Shown here one piece after another: positions 27,111 through 38,254 of a DNA stretch of 64,000 bases. A program made the translations under genes and the position numbers. The DNA comes from Sphingomonas abaci (GTDB lineage: Bacteria > Pseudomonadota > Alphaproteobacteria > Sphingomonadales > Sphingomonadaceae). The number at the start of each line of letters is the position of its first letter. Position 1 is the stretch's first letter. The stretch is from contig NZ_JACHNY010000006.1 in NCBI RefSeq assembly GCF_014199625.1, positions 62,001 through 126,000 on the forward strand, given 5' to 3'. The notes beneath the pieces are model-generated. The model saw only the letters and a list, made by a program, of their open reading frames with translations. It had not been told where the DNA came from and searched no databases.

Positions 27111-28063
27111 CCCGGCCGCTCCCCGTGCGGACGCCGCAACGCCTCGTCGACGATCGCCTGGACCAGTTCGGCATAGCCCATGCCGATGTGGCGCGCCTGT
27201 TCCGGCACCAGGCTGAGCGGGGTCATGCCCGGCTGGGTGTTGACCTCCAGCAGGAACAGCCCGTCGACGCCGCGCTCGTCGTCCCAGCGGAAGTCGGAGC
27301 GACTGGTGCCCTGGCATCCGAGCAGTCGATGCGCCTCCAGCGCCAGCGCCTTGCACGCTTCGGCGATCTCGTCCGGAATGCGCGCCGGGCAGACATGCTC
27401 GGTCAGCCCGTCGGTGTACTTGGCGTCGAAATCATACCAGCCGTTCTTCGGGATCAGCTCGGTCACGCCCAGCGCCCGGTCGCCCAGCACCGCCGTGGTC
27501 AGTTCGCGCCCGCGGATATATGGCTCGGCGAGCAGTTCCTCGAATTCCTGCCACGGGCCCTTGGCATCGGGCGCGATCGGATTGCCGTAATTGCCCTCCT
27601 CGGTGATGATCGCGACGCCGACCGACGACCCCTCGTTGACCGGCTTCAGCACATAGGGGCGCGCCAGCGGGTCGGCCTGGTGGATGTCGGCGGAGCGCAC
27701 GATGCGACCACCGGGCATCGGCACGCCGTGCGGCACCAGCGCCTGCTTGGTCAGCACCTTGTCGATCGCGATGACCGAGGTGGCGAGGCCGCTATGCGTG
27801 TAGCGCAGCCCCATCAGGTCCATCAGCCCCTGCACCGTGCCATCCTCCCCGGGCGAGCCGTGCAGGGCGTTGAACACCAGGTCGGGCCGCGCCTCGGCCA
27901 GCCGCGCGGCGACGTCGCGGTCCATGTCGATCCGGGTCACCCGATGGCCGAGCGACTCGAGCGCCTGGGCGACGCCCGCGCCCGACATCAGCGACACCGG
28001 TCGCTCCGCCGACCAGCCGCCCATCAGCACCGCGACATGGAGAGGGGTCGTGCCATCCGTCAT
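27107..28063 (-). CDS. ddl: D-alanine-D-alanine ligase
   Basis: A 318-residue ATP-grasp enzyme that makes D-Ala-D-Ala for MurF. Typical motifs are VLMGGWSAERPVSLMSG at the N terminus, NALHGSPGEDGTVQGLMDLM, YVLKPVNEGSSVGV in the ATP-grasp domain, and LEVNTQPGMTPLSLVPEQA, where the NTQPGMT loop binds the substrate. Start ATG at 28063 overlaps murB by ATGA and the stop overlaps ftsQ. Confidence 0.96.
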   Translation of the reverse strand: MTDGTTPLHVAVLMGGWSAERPVSLMSGAGVAQALESLGHRVTRIDMDRDVAARLAEARPDLVFNALHGSPGEDGTVQGLMDLMGLRYTHSGLATSVIAIDKVLTKQALVPHGVPMPGGRIVRSADIHQADPLARPYVLKPVNEGSSVGVAIITEEGNYGNPIAPDAKGPWQEFEELLAEPYIRGRELTTAVLGDRALGVTELIPKNGWYDFDAKYTDGLTEHVCPARIPDEIAEACKALALEAHRLLGCQGTSRSDFRWDDERGVDGLFLLEVNTQPGMTPLSLVPEQARHIGMGYAELVQAIVDEALRRPHGERPG

Positions 28064-28965
28064 TTCGCCACTCCCACGCGCTGGATCTCCCATTCCAGGC
28101 TCACGCCCGACTGCGCCTTCACTCTCGCCCTCACCTCTTCGCCCAACGCCTCGATCTCGGCGCTGCTGGCCTGCCCCAGGTTGAGCAGGAAATTGCAATG
28201 CTTCTCCGACACCTGCGCGTCGCCCCGGGTCAGGCCGCGACAGCCCGCCGCATCGACCAGCGCCCACGCCTTGTGCCCTTCCGGGTTCTTGAAGGTCGAA
28301 CCGCCGGTGCGGCTGCGCAAGGGTTGCGACGCCTCGCGCTCGGCGGCGATCCGGTCCATCTCCGCGCCGATCGCGGCGGGTTCGCCCGGATGCCCGCGGA
28401 ACAGCGCCTCGACCACGACCACCCCCTCGGGCAGGTCGGAATGTCGGTAGCGGTAGTGGAGCCGCGCGGCGGGCCAGACCTCGACCGCGCCGTCGCGCCG
28501 CACCACCGTCGCCTCGACCAGGATGTCCGACACCTCCCGGCCATAGGCCCCGCCGTTCATCCGTACGAAGCCGCCGACCGTGCCGGGGATCGAGCGGAGG
28601 AATTCGGTGCCGGCGATCCCCGCGTCGCGCGCGGTGGACGAGACCAGGATGCCGCTCGCCCCGCCGCCGCAGCGCAGCGTCACCGCATCCGCCCGCTCGA
28701 CCCGGGCGAAGGGCTTGCCCAGCCGGATCACCACGCCCGGCATGCCGCCGTCGCGCACGATCAGGTTGGAGCCGAGACCCAAGGGATAAACGGGCATGGC
28801 GGGATCGAGCGCCGCCAGAAAGGCGGACAGGTCGTCGCGGTCGGCCGGCTCGAACAGCCAGTCCGCCGCGCCGCCACTCTTGAACCAGACGAGCGGGGCC
28901 AGCGGCGCGGCCGGGGTAAGCCGGCCGCGCACCGCCGGCAGGTCGGCCGCGGCCGCCGCCGTCAC
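28060..28965 (-). CDS. murB: UDP-N-acetylenolpyruvoylglucosamine reductase
   Basis: A 301-residue FAD enzyme that reduces UDP-GlcNAc-enolpyruvate to UDP-MurNAc. FAD-binding motifs are VYPLGLGSNLIVRDGG and RSIPGTVGGFVRMNGGAYGR; the catalytic Ser lies in RTGGSTFKNPEG. It begins at ADLPAVRGRLTPAAPLAPLV, as in sphingomonad MurB. The start is GTG: 28965 gives a 4-base GTGA overlap with the upstream 66-residue gene, and the GTG just before it (28968) is equivalent. The open frame further upstream belongs to that small gene and murC shadows. Confidence 0.94.
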   Translation of the reverse strand: MTAAAAADLPAVRGRLTPAAPLAPLVWFKSGGAADWLFEPADRDDLSAFLAALDPAMPVYPLGLGSNLIVRDGGMPGVVIRLGKPFARVERADAVTLRCGGGASGILVSSTARDAGIAGTEFLRSIPGTVGGFVRMNGGAYGREVSDILVEATVVRRDGAVEVWPAARLHYRYRHSDLPEGVVVVEALFRGHPGEPAAIGAEMDRIAAEREASQPLRSRTGGSTFKNPEGHKAWALVDAAGCRGLTRGDAQVSEKHCNFLLNLGQASSAEIEALGEEVRARVKAQSGVSLEWEIQRVGVAK

Positions 28966-29162
28966 CACGGACCGACGCCCCAAATCCGCATCCAGGCCTG
29001 CCACGCCTCGGCATTGGCCTGCGCGGCCTTGATCGAGGCATCCTGCGCCTTGGCCAAGGCCTCGCCCGAATCGACCATCTTCTGGCCGACGCCGAGCGCC
29101 TGACGCTGCGCGTCGAGCATCTGCTTCTGTAGGTCGATCGAGGATTTGAACCAATCGGTCAC
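28962..29162 (-). CDS. 66-residue helical protein coupled between murC and murB
   Basis: The frame starts at GTG 29162 ([20 protein letters not shown]) and ends at 28962. It overlaps the murC stop and the murB start by GTGA on both sides, so all three are translationally coupled. The protein is almost entirely predicted helix rich in Gln, Ala and Lys ([40 protein letters not shown]) and ends with aromatic residues ([13 protein letters not shown]). The heptad-like spacing and aromatic ends recall short phasin-like helices, but I do not claim that family. Its position implies expression at the same level as the lipid II enzymes. No signal or membrane segment is seen. Confidence 0.8.
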   Translation of the reverse strand: MTDWFKSSIDLQKQMLDAQRQALGVGQKMVDSGEALAKAQDASIKAAQANAEAWQAWMRIWGVGPW

Positions 29163-30574
29163 GTCACGTCTCCGATGGCGCTGGCCAGGCCGGCGGCCCA
29201 TTTGGTGATGTCGCCCGCGCCCAAGCAGACCACCATGTCGTCCGGCCGCAGGTCGCCGGCCAGCTCCCGCGCCAACGCCCCGGCATCGGCGACCGTTGCC
29301 GCATGGCGATGGCCGCGCCGCTTGAGACCGGCGACCAGCGCATCCGCATCGACCCCCTCGACCGGCGCCTCGCCGGCCGCATAGACCGGCGTGACCAGCA
29401 CCCGGTCGGCATCGTTGAAGGCGGTCTGGAAATCCTCCATCAGATTGCCCAGCCGCGAATAACGGTGCGGCTGAACGACCGCGATCACCCGCCCGCGCGC
29501 ACCTTCGCGCGCCGCCGCCAGCACGGCGCGGATCTCGACCGGATGATGGCCGTAATCGTCGATGATCGTCGCCGCGCCGCCATCGACCGGCACCGCGCCG
29601 ACCTTGGTGAAGCGCCGCTTGACGCCGCCGAACGCCTCGAACCCCTTCTGGATCGTGGCATCCGGGATGCCCATTTCCAGCGCCACGCCGATCGCGGCCA
29701 GCGCGTTCTGGACATTGTGGCGGCCGGGCATCGGCAATTCGATCCCCTCGATCGAGCGGGTCGATCCATCGCGCTGGCGAACGATGCATTCGAACCGGTT
29801 GCCGCCGGGGATCGGGGTGACGTTGACGCCGCGCACATCGGCTTGGGCCGAAAAGCCATAGGTGACGACGCGCCGGTCGCGAACGCGTGGCAGGACGTTC
29901 TGCACTTCCGGATGGTCGAGGCAGAGCAGGGCCGCGCCGTAGAAGGGCACGTTCTCGACGAACTCGACGAACGCGTCCTTCACCGCCTCGAACGATCCAT
30001 AATGGTCGAGATGCTCGGGATCGATATTCGTGACGACCGCGATCGTGCCGTCCAGCCGCAGGAAGCTGCCGTCGCTCTCGTCCGCTTCCACCACCATCCA
30101 GTCGCTCGCGCCGAGACGCGCGTTGGAGCCGTAGCTGTTGATGATGCCGCCATTGATCACGGTGGGGTCGACGCCGCCGGCATCCAGCAACGCCGCGACC
30201 ATCGAGGTCGTCGTTGTCTTGCCATGCGTGCCGGCGACCGCGACGGTCGATTTGAGCCGCATCAGCTCGGCCAGCATCTCGGCCCGGCGCACCACCGGCA
30301 CGCGCCGTTCCAGCGCCGCCTCGACCTCCGGGTTGGTGCGGGTGATTGCGGTCGAGACGACCACCACCGCCGCGTCGCCGATATTGGCGGCGGCATGGCC
30401 GATCGCGACCGGGATCCCCTTGTCGCGCAACCCCTGCACGACATAGCCCTCCGCCACGTCGGACCCCTGCACCCGGTAGCCCAGATTCTTCATCACCTCG
30501 GCGATGCCCGACATGCCGATCCCGCCGATGCCGACGAAATGGATCGTGCCGATATCGGTGGCGACACCCTTCAT
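29159..30574 (-). CDS. murC: UDP-N-acetylmuramate-L-alanine ligase
   Basis: A 471-residue Mur ligase. The N-terminal Rossmann motif [18 protein letters not shown], the ATP-binding loop [36 protein letters not shown], and the C-terminal [18 protein letters not shown] with QPHRYSR identify MurC. It adds L-Ala to UDP-MurNAc. Start ATG at 30574, 22 bases after murG. The stop overlaps the 66-residue gene. Confidence 0.97.
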   Translation of the reverse strand: MKGVATDIGTIHFVGIGGIGMSGIAEVMKNLGYRVQGSDVAEGYVVQGLRDKGIPVAIGHAAANIGDAAVVVVSTAITRTNPEVEAALERRVPVVRRAEMLAELMRLKSTVAVAGTHGKTTTTSMVAALLDAGGVDPTVINGGIINSYGSNARLGASDWMVVEADESDGSFLRLDGTIAVVTNIDPEHLDHYGSFEAVKDAFVEFVENVPFYGAALLCLDHPEVQNVLPRVRDRRVVTYGFSAQADVRGVNVTPIPGGNRFECIVRQRDGSTRSIEGIELPMPGRHNVQNALAAIGVALEMGIPDATIQKGFEAFGGVKRRFTKVGAVPVDGGAATIIDDYGHHPVEIRAVLAAAREGARGRVIAVVQPHRYSRLGNLMEDFQTAFNDADRVLVTPVYAAGEAPVEGVDADALVAGLKRRGHRHAATVADAGALARELAGDLRPDDMVVCLGAGDITKWAAGLASAIGDVT

Positions 30575-30596
30575 GCCTGATACTTCCTCATCATCG

Positions 30597-31736
30597 TCAT
30601 GCGAATGCCGGTTTGGACGCCTTCTGCACCTTGGGCAGGCGGACGCGCGGCGCATCCAGGCTCTCGACCAGGTCGGCGAGATCGCTGACCGCATTGGGGC
30701 GACCCACGCTGCGCGCGCGACCCGCCGCATTCTCCATCGCCGCCGGGTCCAGCCCCAGCTTCTGCATCTGCTTGGCCAGTTCGACCGCGGTGAAATCGCC
30801 TTGCGCGATCGTCCGCGCGCCGCCCGCCTTCGTCATCTCGCGCGCGTTCGCGGTCTGGTGATCGTCGGTGGCGCTGGGCAGCGGCACCAGGATCGCGGGG
30901 CGGCCGGCGGCGGTCAGCTCGGCGATGGTCGAGGCCCCCGCCCGTCCGATCACCAGATGCGCCCAGGCGAGCTGTTCGGGCATGTCGGGCAGATAGGTGG
31001 CGAGTTCGGCGGGGATGTCGTGCGCGGCATATTGCGCGCGCGCCGCATCGATATCCTCGACCCGCGCCTGATGCGTCACCTGCAGACGGCGGCGGAAATT
31101 GGGCGGCAGCATCGCCAGCCCGTCGGGCACCACCCGGCTCAGGATGTTGGCGCCCTGGCTGCCGCCGGTCACCAGCACGCGGAAGATGCCGTCCTCCTCC
31201 AGCAGCGGATAGGGTCGCGCCCGCAGCGCCAGCACCGCCTCGCGCACCGGATTGCCGACCAAGTGCGTCTTGTCGGCATGGCGCGGCGACAGGCGCGCCG
31301 TTTCCTCATAGGAGGTGGCGATCGCATCGACCCGCCGCGCGACGACGCGGTTGACCCGGCCGAGCACCGCATTCTGCTCGTGCACGGCGGTCGGAATCCC
31401 GTCGGCGAAGGCGGCAAGCAACGCCGGAAAGGCCGGATAGCCGCCGAAACCGATCACCGCCGCCGGCTTGAAGGTTTGATAGAGCTGCCGCGCCATCGCC
31501 CGGCCGCGCCACATCTCGCGCACCGCCGAGGCCCAGCCCTGCGGCTTCTTCACCTGGAAGCGGCCGGCCGGCAGGACATGCGTCTGCACCCCGTCGAACA
31601 GGCCGGGAAAGCGCACGCCGCGCGCGTCGGACACCAACGCCACCCGGTGGCCGCGCCGCATCAGCTCGGCCGCCAGCGCGGCGGCGGGCACCATGTGGCC
31701 GCCGGTGCCGCCGGCCGCCAGGACGTAATGTTTCAT
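30597..31736 (-). CDS. murG: UDP-GlcNAc:lipid I N-acetylglucosaminyltransferase MurG
   Basis: A 379-residue GT28 enzyme at the inner face of the membrane that completes lipid II. Motifs are [35 protein letters not shown] with [11 protein letters not shown], and VTGGSQGA followed by the donor-binding region [20 protein letters not shown]. The ATG at 31736 shares one base with the ftsW stop (TGATG); a GTG at 31739 with a GTGA overlap is equally possible and adds one residue. Confidence 0.96.
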   Translation of the reverse strand: MKHYVLAAGGTGGHMVPAAALAAELMRRGHRVALVSDARGVRFPGLFDGVQTHVLPAGRFQVKKPQGWASAVREMWRGRAMARQLYQTFKPAAVIGFGGYPAFPALLAAFADGIPTAVHEQNAVLGRVNRVVARRVDAIATSYEETARLSPRHADKTHLVGNPVREAVLALRARPYPLLEEDGIFRVLVTGGSQGANILSRVVPDGLAMLPPNFRRRLQVTHQARVEDIDAARAQYAAHDIPAELATYLPDMPEQLAWAHLVIGRAGASTIAELTAAGRPAILVPLPSATDDHQTANAREMTKAGGARTIAQGDFTAVELAKQMQKLGLDPAAMENAAGRARSVGRPNAVSDLADLVESLDAPRVRLPKVQKASKPAFA

Positions 31737-32980
31737 CACTCACCGCTCCAGCGGACGACGTAAGGGCTCCGCGTCAGGAACGGATTGCGCCGCGTGAACG
31801 CCAGGAGCAAGCCCATGCCGATCGAGAGCGCGATCATCGACGACCCGCCATAGCTGATGAACGGCAGCGTCATGCCCTTGGAGGGAGCCAGGCCGGTATT
31901 CACCGCCATCGACACCAGCGCCTGCGCGCCGAACTGCACCGCCAGGCCGGAGGCGGCGAGCAGCTTGAACTCGTCCTGCTCGTCCAGCAGCTTGACGAAC
32001 ACCCGCACCACGATCGCCAGGAAGACGAGCGCGATGATCATGCACGCGATCAGCCCGAACTCCTCGCCGATCACCGAGAAGATGTAATCGGTATGCGCTT
32101 CGGGCAGGCCGAACTTGGCCGAGCCGCCACCGGGGCCGGTGCCGGTCCAGCCGCCGGCGGTCAGCGTGCGGTGCGCGGCGTCGACCTGGAAATGGTCTGC
32201 CGCCCCCTCGCCCTCGACATCGGGAAACAGGAAGGCATCGATCCGCGCCCGCGCCGTGCCATAGAACAGATAGGCGGCGACCAGCCCCACCGGCACCATG
32301 CCGACGATCGCGCCCAGCACGCGCATCGGCGTGCCCGCGATCATCAGCAGCGCCATCCACACGGTGCAGAAGATCACCGTCTGCCCGAAATCCGGCTGGA
32401 GCATCAGCAGCACCGCGATCCCGCCGGTCAGCGCGCCGGTGATGAGCACGGTCGGCAGGCTCTCGTCCTTGCCCTTCAGCGACAGGAGCCAGGCGACGGT
32501 CACGATGAACATCGGCTTCAGGAACTCGGAGGGCTGGAACTGCGCGAAGCCGTAGCCGATCCAGCGCTTCGCGCCGTTGACGTTCACGCCGATCAGCGGG
32601 GTCAGCGCCAGCAGCACGACCAGCACGCCCGCCCCGGTCAGCGCCAGCCGCCTGGCGACCGGCACCGGCAACATCGACACGCCGAACAGCACGGGCAGCG
32701 AAACGCCGACCCACATCACCTGCCGCCAGAAATAATAGAGCGGGGTCAGCTTGTGATGCTCGCCCGAATAGCGGACCGCGGTCGCCGGGCTCGCCGCCGC
32801 GACCGCGATCAGCCCGATTGCGATCAGGCACAGCGTCAGCAGCAGCAGCATCCGGTCAATGTCCCAGAACCAGGTGCCCAGCGGCGACCGGTCGCCGCGG
32901 CCGCCGCGCTTCTTCATCTGCGCGATCAGCCGGGCGGAGCGTTTCGCTTCCACCGCGTCGGTCGCCCGTGCGTCGGTCAT
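31736..32980 (-). CDS. ftsW: Peptidoglycan glycosyltransferase FtsW
   Basis: A 414-residue SEDS protein with about ten membrane helices. Conserved features are RWIGYGFAQFQPSEFLKP, MLQPDFGQTVIF, the catalytic region AHTDYIFSVIGEEFGLIA, and MTLPFISYGGSSMIALSIGM. It polymerises septal glycan together with FtsI. The N terminus is an about 35-residue charged cytoplasmic segment. Start ATG at 32980 overlaps the murD stop. Confidence 0.97.
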   Translation of the reverse strand: MTDARATDAVEAKRSARLIAQMKKRGGRGDRSPLGTWFWDIDRMLLLLTLCLIAIGLIAVAAASPATAVRYSGEHHKLTPLYYFWRQVMWVGVSLPVLFGVSMLPVPVARRLALTGAGVLVVLLALTPLIGVNVNGAKRWIGYGFAQFQPSEFLKPMFIVTVAWLLSLKGKDESLPTVLITGALTGGIAVLLMLQPDFGQTVIFCTVWMALLMIAGTPMRVLGAIVGMVPVGLVAAYLFYGTARARIDAFLFPDVEGEGAADHFQVDAAHRTLTAGGWTGTGPGGGSAKFGLPEAHTDYIFSVIGEEFGLIACMIIALVFLAIVVRVFVKLLDEQDEFKLLAASGLAVQFGAQALVSMAVNTGLAPSKGMTLPFISYGGSSMIALSIGMGLLLAFTRRNPFLTRSPYVVRWSGE

Positions 32981-34265
32981 GCCAGCGCCTCCACCGCGCG
33001 GCGGAACGCCCGGCCGCGATCCTCATAGTCGCGGAACTGGTCGAAGCTGGCGCAGGCGGGCGACAACAGGACCACCTCGCCGGGCCCGGCCGCCGCCGCC
33101 GCGCGCGCGACCGCCACCTCCAGCGTACCGGCTTCCTCGACCGGCACCTTGCCGGACAGCACCGCGGCGAAGCGGGCTCCCGCTTCGCCGATCGTATAGG
33201 CGCGGACGACATGGCCGAACCAGGGCGCGCAGGCGTCCAGATCGTCGCCCTTGGCCCGTCCCCCGACGATCCAGTGGATGCGCGCGAACGCCCCCAGCGC
33301 CGGCGCGGCGCTTTCGGGATTGGTCGCCTTGCTGTCGTCGACAAAGGCGACGCCGTTCCGCTCCGCCACCCGCTCCATGCGGTGCGGCAGACCGGTGAAG
33401 CTTTCCAGCCCGCGACCGATATCGGCTTCGCTCAGTCCGAGCGCCCGCGCCACGGCGATCGCCGCCAGCGCGTTCTGCGCATTGTGCGGGCCTTGCAGCG
33501 ACGGCCAGCGCGATTGGTCCATGCAGACGCCCGGCGCGATCTTGGTCAGATGTTCGCCCTTCGCGGACAGGCCGCGCGCGATCGCCGCCGAGGGCGCGTC
33601 GCCGATGCCGATCACCGCGTCATGGCCGGCCGACTGCATCGCGAACAGCCGCGCCTTGGAGGCGGCATAGGCGTCGAACCCGTCATAGCGGTCGAGATGG
33701 TCGGGCGTGACGTTGAGCAGCACCGCCACGTCGCAGTCCAGGCTGTGCGTCAGGTCGATCTGGTAGCTGGACAGCTCCAGCACATAGACCCCGCCCTCCG
33801 GCAAGGGGTCCTGCCCCAGGATCGGCAAGCCGATATTGCCACCCATGAGGTTCGGCCGCCCCGCCGTCTCGCACAGGTGGCGGACCAGCGCGGTGGTGGT
33901 CGACTTGCCGTTGGTGCCGGTGATGCCGACGACGTGGTGCGGCGGCAGCTCGGCGCGGGCCTCGGCGAACAGCTCGATATCGCCGATCACCGGCACCTTC
34001 GCCTCACGCGCGCGGGCGACCAGCGGATGCGTGTTCAGCGGCACGCCCGGCGACACGACCAGCCCGGCCGCGCCCGTCAGGTCGAGCAGCATCGGATCAT
34101 GGACGATCACGCCATCGATCGCGTCGGCGGCGTCCCGCGCCGCTTCGTCACTATCCCATGCGACGACATGAGCACCGGCCGCCGCCAGCGCCTTGACGGT
34201 CGCCAGGCCCGACCGCGCCAGCCCCAGCACCGCATAGCGTTTCCCGCCCCAGGCGCGCGCGACGA

Positions 34266-34269
<4 letters not shown>
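32977..34269 (-). CDS. murD: UDP-N-acetylmuramoyl-L-alanine-D-glutamate ligase
   Basis: A 430-residue Mur ligase. It has the N-terminal [20 protein letters not shown], the ATP loop [38 protein letters not shown], and the C-terminal [16 protein letters not shown] and [19 protein letters not shown] typical of MurD. It adds D-Glu to UDP-MurNAc-L-Ala. Start ATG 34269 overlaps mraY by ATGA. Confidence 0.97.
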
Positions 34270-35336
<1,067 letters not shown>

Positions 35337-36698
35337 TCAGCCGCCCCTGAGCGCCGCGACCAGTCGCGACAGCCCTACGCCGTTGGAACCCTTGACCAGC
35401 ACCACATCGCCCGGCGCGATCGTCGCGCGCAGCGTGTCGAGGGCCGTCGAAGCGTCGGGCACATGGACGATGTCCACCTGTGCGGCAAGAGCCTCGGCCA
35501 GCGGCCGCATCGCTTCGCCGACCAATATGGCCGTTTCGACCTTCGCCGCCCGCACCGGCTCGGCCAGCCCGGCATGATAGCCGGCCGATCCCTCGCCCAG
35601 CTCGCGCATCTCGCCCAGCACCGCCAGGTGCCGGCCCGGCTCCTGCGCCAGCACCGCCAGGGTCGCGCGCATCGAGGCCGGATTGGCGTTGTAGCTCTCG
35701 TCGATCACCGTCGCCTGGCCCTCGCCCGCCGCGACCGTGAACCGCGCGCCGCGTCCGGCGAGGCCGCCCAGGTCGGCGAGCGCCAGGCCAGCGAGCCCCA
35801 GGTCGCCGCCGACGGCGTCCACCGCCGCCAGCACGCCCAGCGCGTTCGAGACCCAGTGCAGACCCGGCTGCGACAGGGTGAAGCTCAGCTCGCGGCCGCC
35901 GAGCCGCGCCGTCACATAGGTGCCGGCGGCGACGCGCATCATCTCCAGCGCATGGACGTCCGCCGCCTTGTCGAGCCCGAAGGTGACGATCCGCTCCGCA
36001 TGGGGGCGCGCCGCCGCGATCAGTCGGTCGCGATGCGGGCTGTCGAAGGGCACGATCGCCACGCCGCCCGGCTCCAGCCCCTGGAAGATCTCGCCCTTGG
36101 CATCGGCGATCGCCGACTCGTCGGGGAAGAATTCGGTATGCGCGGGCGCGATGGCGGTGATGAGGGCGACGTGCGGGCGGACCAGCGTGGTCAGATGCGC
36201 CAGTTCGCCCGGATGGTTCATCCCCATCTCGAACACGCCGGCCCGCACCTCGGCCGGCATCCGCGCGAGACTGAGCGGGACGCCGGTATGGTTGTTGTAG
36301 CTCTTGACCGAACGATGCACCGCGCCGCGCCAGCCGCGTTCCAGACAGGCGTAGAGCGCCTCCTTGGCGCTGGTCTTGCCGACCGAACCGGTAATGCCGA
36401 CGATCCGCGCGGCGGTGCGCGCGCGGGCGGCGCGGCCGAGATCCTCCAGCGCCGCGAAGGTGTCGGCGACGCGGACATGGGACCGCTCCTCGGCCTGCGA
36501 CACCAGCGCGCCGGCGGCGCCCTGTGCATAGGCCTGATCGAGGAAGCGATGGCCGTCGGTCGCCTCGCCCGACAGCGCGACGAACAGGTCGCCAGCGCCC
36601 ACCTCGCGGCTGTCGAAGGCGACGCCGGAGACGGCGAAGCCGGCGCTGGCGGCGCCGCCGGTCGCGGCGGCGATCGCCTCGGCGGTCCAGAGGCTCAC
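35337..36698 (-). CDS. murF: UDP-MurNAc-tripeptide D-alanyl-D-alanine ligase
   Basis: A 453-residue Mur ligase that adds D-Ala-D-Ala. It shows VAFDSREVGAGDLFVALSGE, the ATP loop VGITGSVGKTSAKEAL, YNNHTGVPLSLARMP, EMGMNHPGELAHLT, and DESYNANPASMRATLAVLA. The start is GTG at 36698, overlapping by GTGA the stop of a 45-residue gene that in turn overlaps murE; the open frame further upstream has no homology. The N-terminal end VSLWTAEAIAAATGG fits the family. Confidence 0.96.
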   Translation of the reverse strand: MSLWTAEAIAAATGGAASAGFAVSGVAFDSREVGAGDLFVALSGEATDGHRFLDQAYAQGAAGALVSQAEERSHVRVADTFAALEDLGRAARARTAARIVGITGSVGKTSAKEALYACLERGWRGAVHRSVKSYNNHTGVPLSLARMPAEVRAGVFEMGMNHPGELAHLTTLVRPHVALITAIAPAHTEFFPDESAIADAKGEIFQGLEPGGVAIVPFDSPHRDRLIAAARPHAERIVTFGLDKAADVHALEMMRVAAGTYVTARLGGRELSFTLSQPGLHWVSNALGVLAAVDAVGGDLGLAGLALADLGGLAGRGARFTVAAGEGQATVIDESYNANPASMRATLAVLAQEPGRHLAVLGEMRELGEGSAGYHAGLAEPVRAAKVETAILVGEAMRPLAEALAAQVDIVHVPDASTALDTLRATIAPGDVVLVKGSNGVGLSRLVAALRGG

Positions 36699-36832
36699 GA
36701 CACATGCTCCCCGGCCGGCGCGTCGCCGCCATATTTCAGCCCCAGCTTGCGCCGCTCGCGCGGCTGGGGATCGGCGCCGGCGGCGGGTGCGACCGGCCGC
36801 TTCTCGGGCGGAACGACGATCCGGCGCTTCAT
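36695..36832 (-). CDS. 45-residue basic protein coupled between murE and murF
   Basis: The frame begins at ATG 36832, overlapping the murE stop as ATGA, and ends at 36695, overlapping the murF GTG start as GTGA. The product starts MKRRIVVPPEKRPVAPAAGA and continues with a charged segment (ERRKLGLKYGG) before EHVS. It has no membrane helix or signal peptide and looks largely unstructured and basic at the N terminus. Third codon positions are overwhelmingly G or C, as in neighbouring genes. I know no family. Exact overlaps on both sides make chance unlikely and argue for coupling in the wall-synthesis operon. Confidence 0.7.
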   Translation of the reverse strand: MKRRIVVPPEKRPVAPAAGADPQPRERRKLGLKYGGDAPAGEHVS

Positions 36833-38244
36833 GCGGCGCATTCCCGCGCCACGGTGACGTCGTCGAACGGCAGCTCCAGCGTGCCGACGATCTGGCCCTG
36901 TTCATGGCCCTTGCCGGCGATCAGCACGATATCCTCCGGCCCCGCCTCGGCGATGGCGGCGGCGATCGCGGCGCGGCGGTCGCCGATCTCGATCGCATTG
37001 GGCGCGCCGGCCAGCACCGCGCGACGGATCGCCGCCGGGTCCTCGCTGCGCGGATTGTCGTCGGTCACGATCACCCGGTCGGCATAGAGTTGCGCGACCT
37101 GGCCCATCGGCTCGCGCTTGCCCGCGTCGCGGTCGCCGCCCGCGCCGAACACCACGATCAGCCGCCCGCCCGCATGCGGCTTGAGCGCGGCGATCGCCGC
37201 TTCCAGCGCGTCGGGCGTATGGGCATAGTCGACATAGACGGGCGCGCCGCTGCGCGCGATCACCGCCCGTTCCAGCCGTCCGCGCACGGGTTGCAGCCGT
37301 GCCAGCGCCTGAAGCGTCGGCGCGACGGGCGCCCCCGTGGCGATCACCAGACCAGCCGCGACCAGCGCGTTCGCCGCCTGATATCCGCCGATCAGCGGCA
37401 GCTGGACGCGGTGGACCTGTCCCTCCGCCTCGATCGCCAGCCCCTGGCCCAGCAGCGTCGGGTCCCGCCCGACCAACCTCAGCGTCGCGCCGCGCTCGCC
37501 GACCGTGATCAGCGCATTGCCGCGCGCCCGCGCCAGGTCGATCACCCGCGCGCTCTCGGCATCGTCGGCCCAGACCACCGCCGTGCCGTCCGGCGCCAGC
37601 ACCTCGGAGAAGAGGCGCATCTTGGCGGTTAGATACGCGCCCATGTCCCCGTGATAGTCGAGATGGTCGCGCGACAGGTTGGTGAAGGCCGCCGCCGCCA
37701 CCCGCAGCCCCTCGGTCCGATACTGCGTCAGTCCGTGGCTCGACGCCTCGAACGCGACATGGGTCACCCCCTCGCGCGCCAGCCCGGCGACATTCGACAG
37801 GAAGGTGACGACATCGGGCGTGGTCAGTCCGGTATAGGTGCGGTCGTCGGCGGTGGTGACGCCCAGCGTGCCGATCGAGGCGGCATGTTCGCCCGCCATC
37901 CGCCAGAGCTGACGGGTCATCTCGACCGTCGAGGTCTTGCCATTGGTGCCGGTGACGGCGACCGCGACAGGCGGGAACGGTCCGAAGAAGCGGGCCGCAA
38001 GCCGGGCGAAGCAGGCGCGCGGCTCGTCATGGACGATATGCACCGCGCCCTCGACCGCGACTCCCGGCCGGGTGACGACCGCGACTGCGCCCGACCGGAT
38101 CGCGTCGGCGATATAATCCTCGCCATTCACCCGCGCCCCCTGGAATGCGCCGAACACCGTGCCCGGCGCCACCTTGCGATGATCGATCGCGAAGCCGGTG
38201 ACGCTCGCCTCCTCCGTCCCGCCGGTCAACTGGCCCAGCTTCAT
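36829..38244 (-). CDS. murE: UDP-MurNAc-L-alanyl-D-glutamate-2,6-diaminopimelate ligase
   Basis: A 471-residue Mur ligase. It has the ATP loop VAVTGTNGKTSTVEMTRQLW, FEASSHGLTQYRTEGL, FTNLSRDHLDYHGDMGAYL, and VDYAHTPDALEAAIAAL. The DDNPRSEDP motif (near residue 391) is that of enzymes adding meso-diaminopimelate, so the wall has Gram-negative chemistry. Start ATG 38244, ten bases after ftsI. The stop overlaps the 45-residue gene. Confidence 0.97.
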   Translation of the reverse strand: MKLGQLTGGTEEASVTGFAIDHRKVAPGTVFGAFQGARVNGEDYIADAIRSGAVAVVTRPGVAVEGAVHIVHDEPRACFARLAARFFGPFPPVAVAVTGTNGKTSTVEMTRQLWRMAGEHAASIGTLGVTTADDRTYTGLTTPDVVTFLSNVAGLAREGVTHVAFEASSHGLTQYRTEGLRVAAAAFTNLSRDHLDYHGDMGAYLTAKMRLFSEVLAPDGTAVVWADDAESARVIDLARARGNALITVGERGATLRLVGRDPTLLGQGLAIEAEGQVHRVQLPLIGGYQAANALVAAGLVIATGAPVAPTLQALARLQPVRGRLERAVIARSGAPVYVDYAHTPDALEAAIAALKPHAGGRLIVVFGAGGDRDAGKREPMGQVAQLYADRVIVTDDNPRSEDPAAIRRAVLAGAPNAIEIGDRRAAIAAAIAEAGPEDIVLIAGKGHEQGQIVGTLELPFDDVTVARECAA

Positions 38245-38254
38245 CGGCCGGTCC

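Noticed and set aside
28969..29154. Extended MurB N terminus
   Set aside because: It lies inside the coding region of the 66-residue gene in another phase and has no MurB homology.
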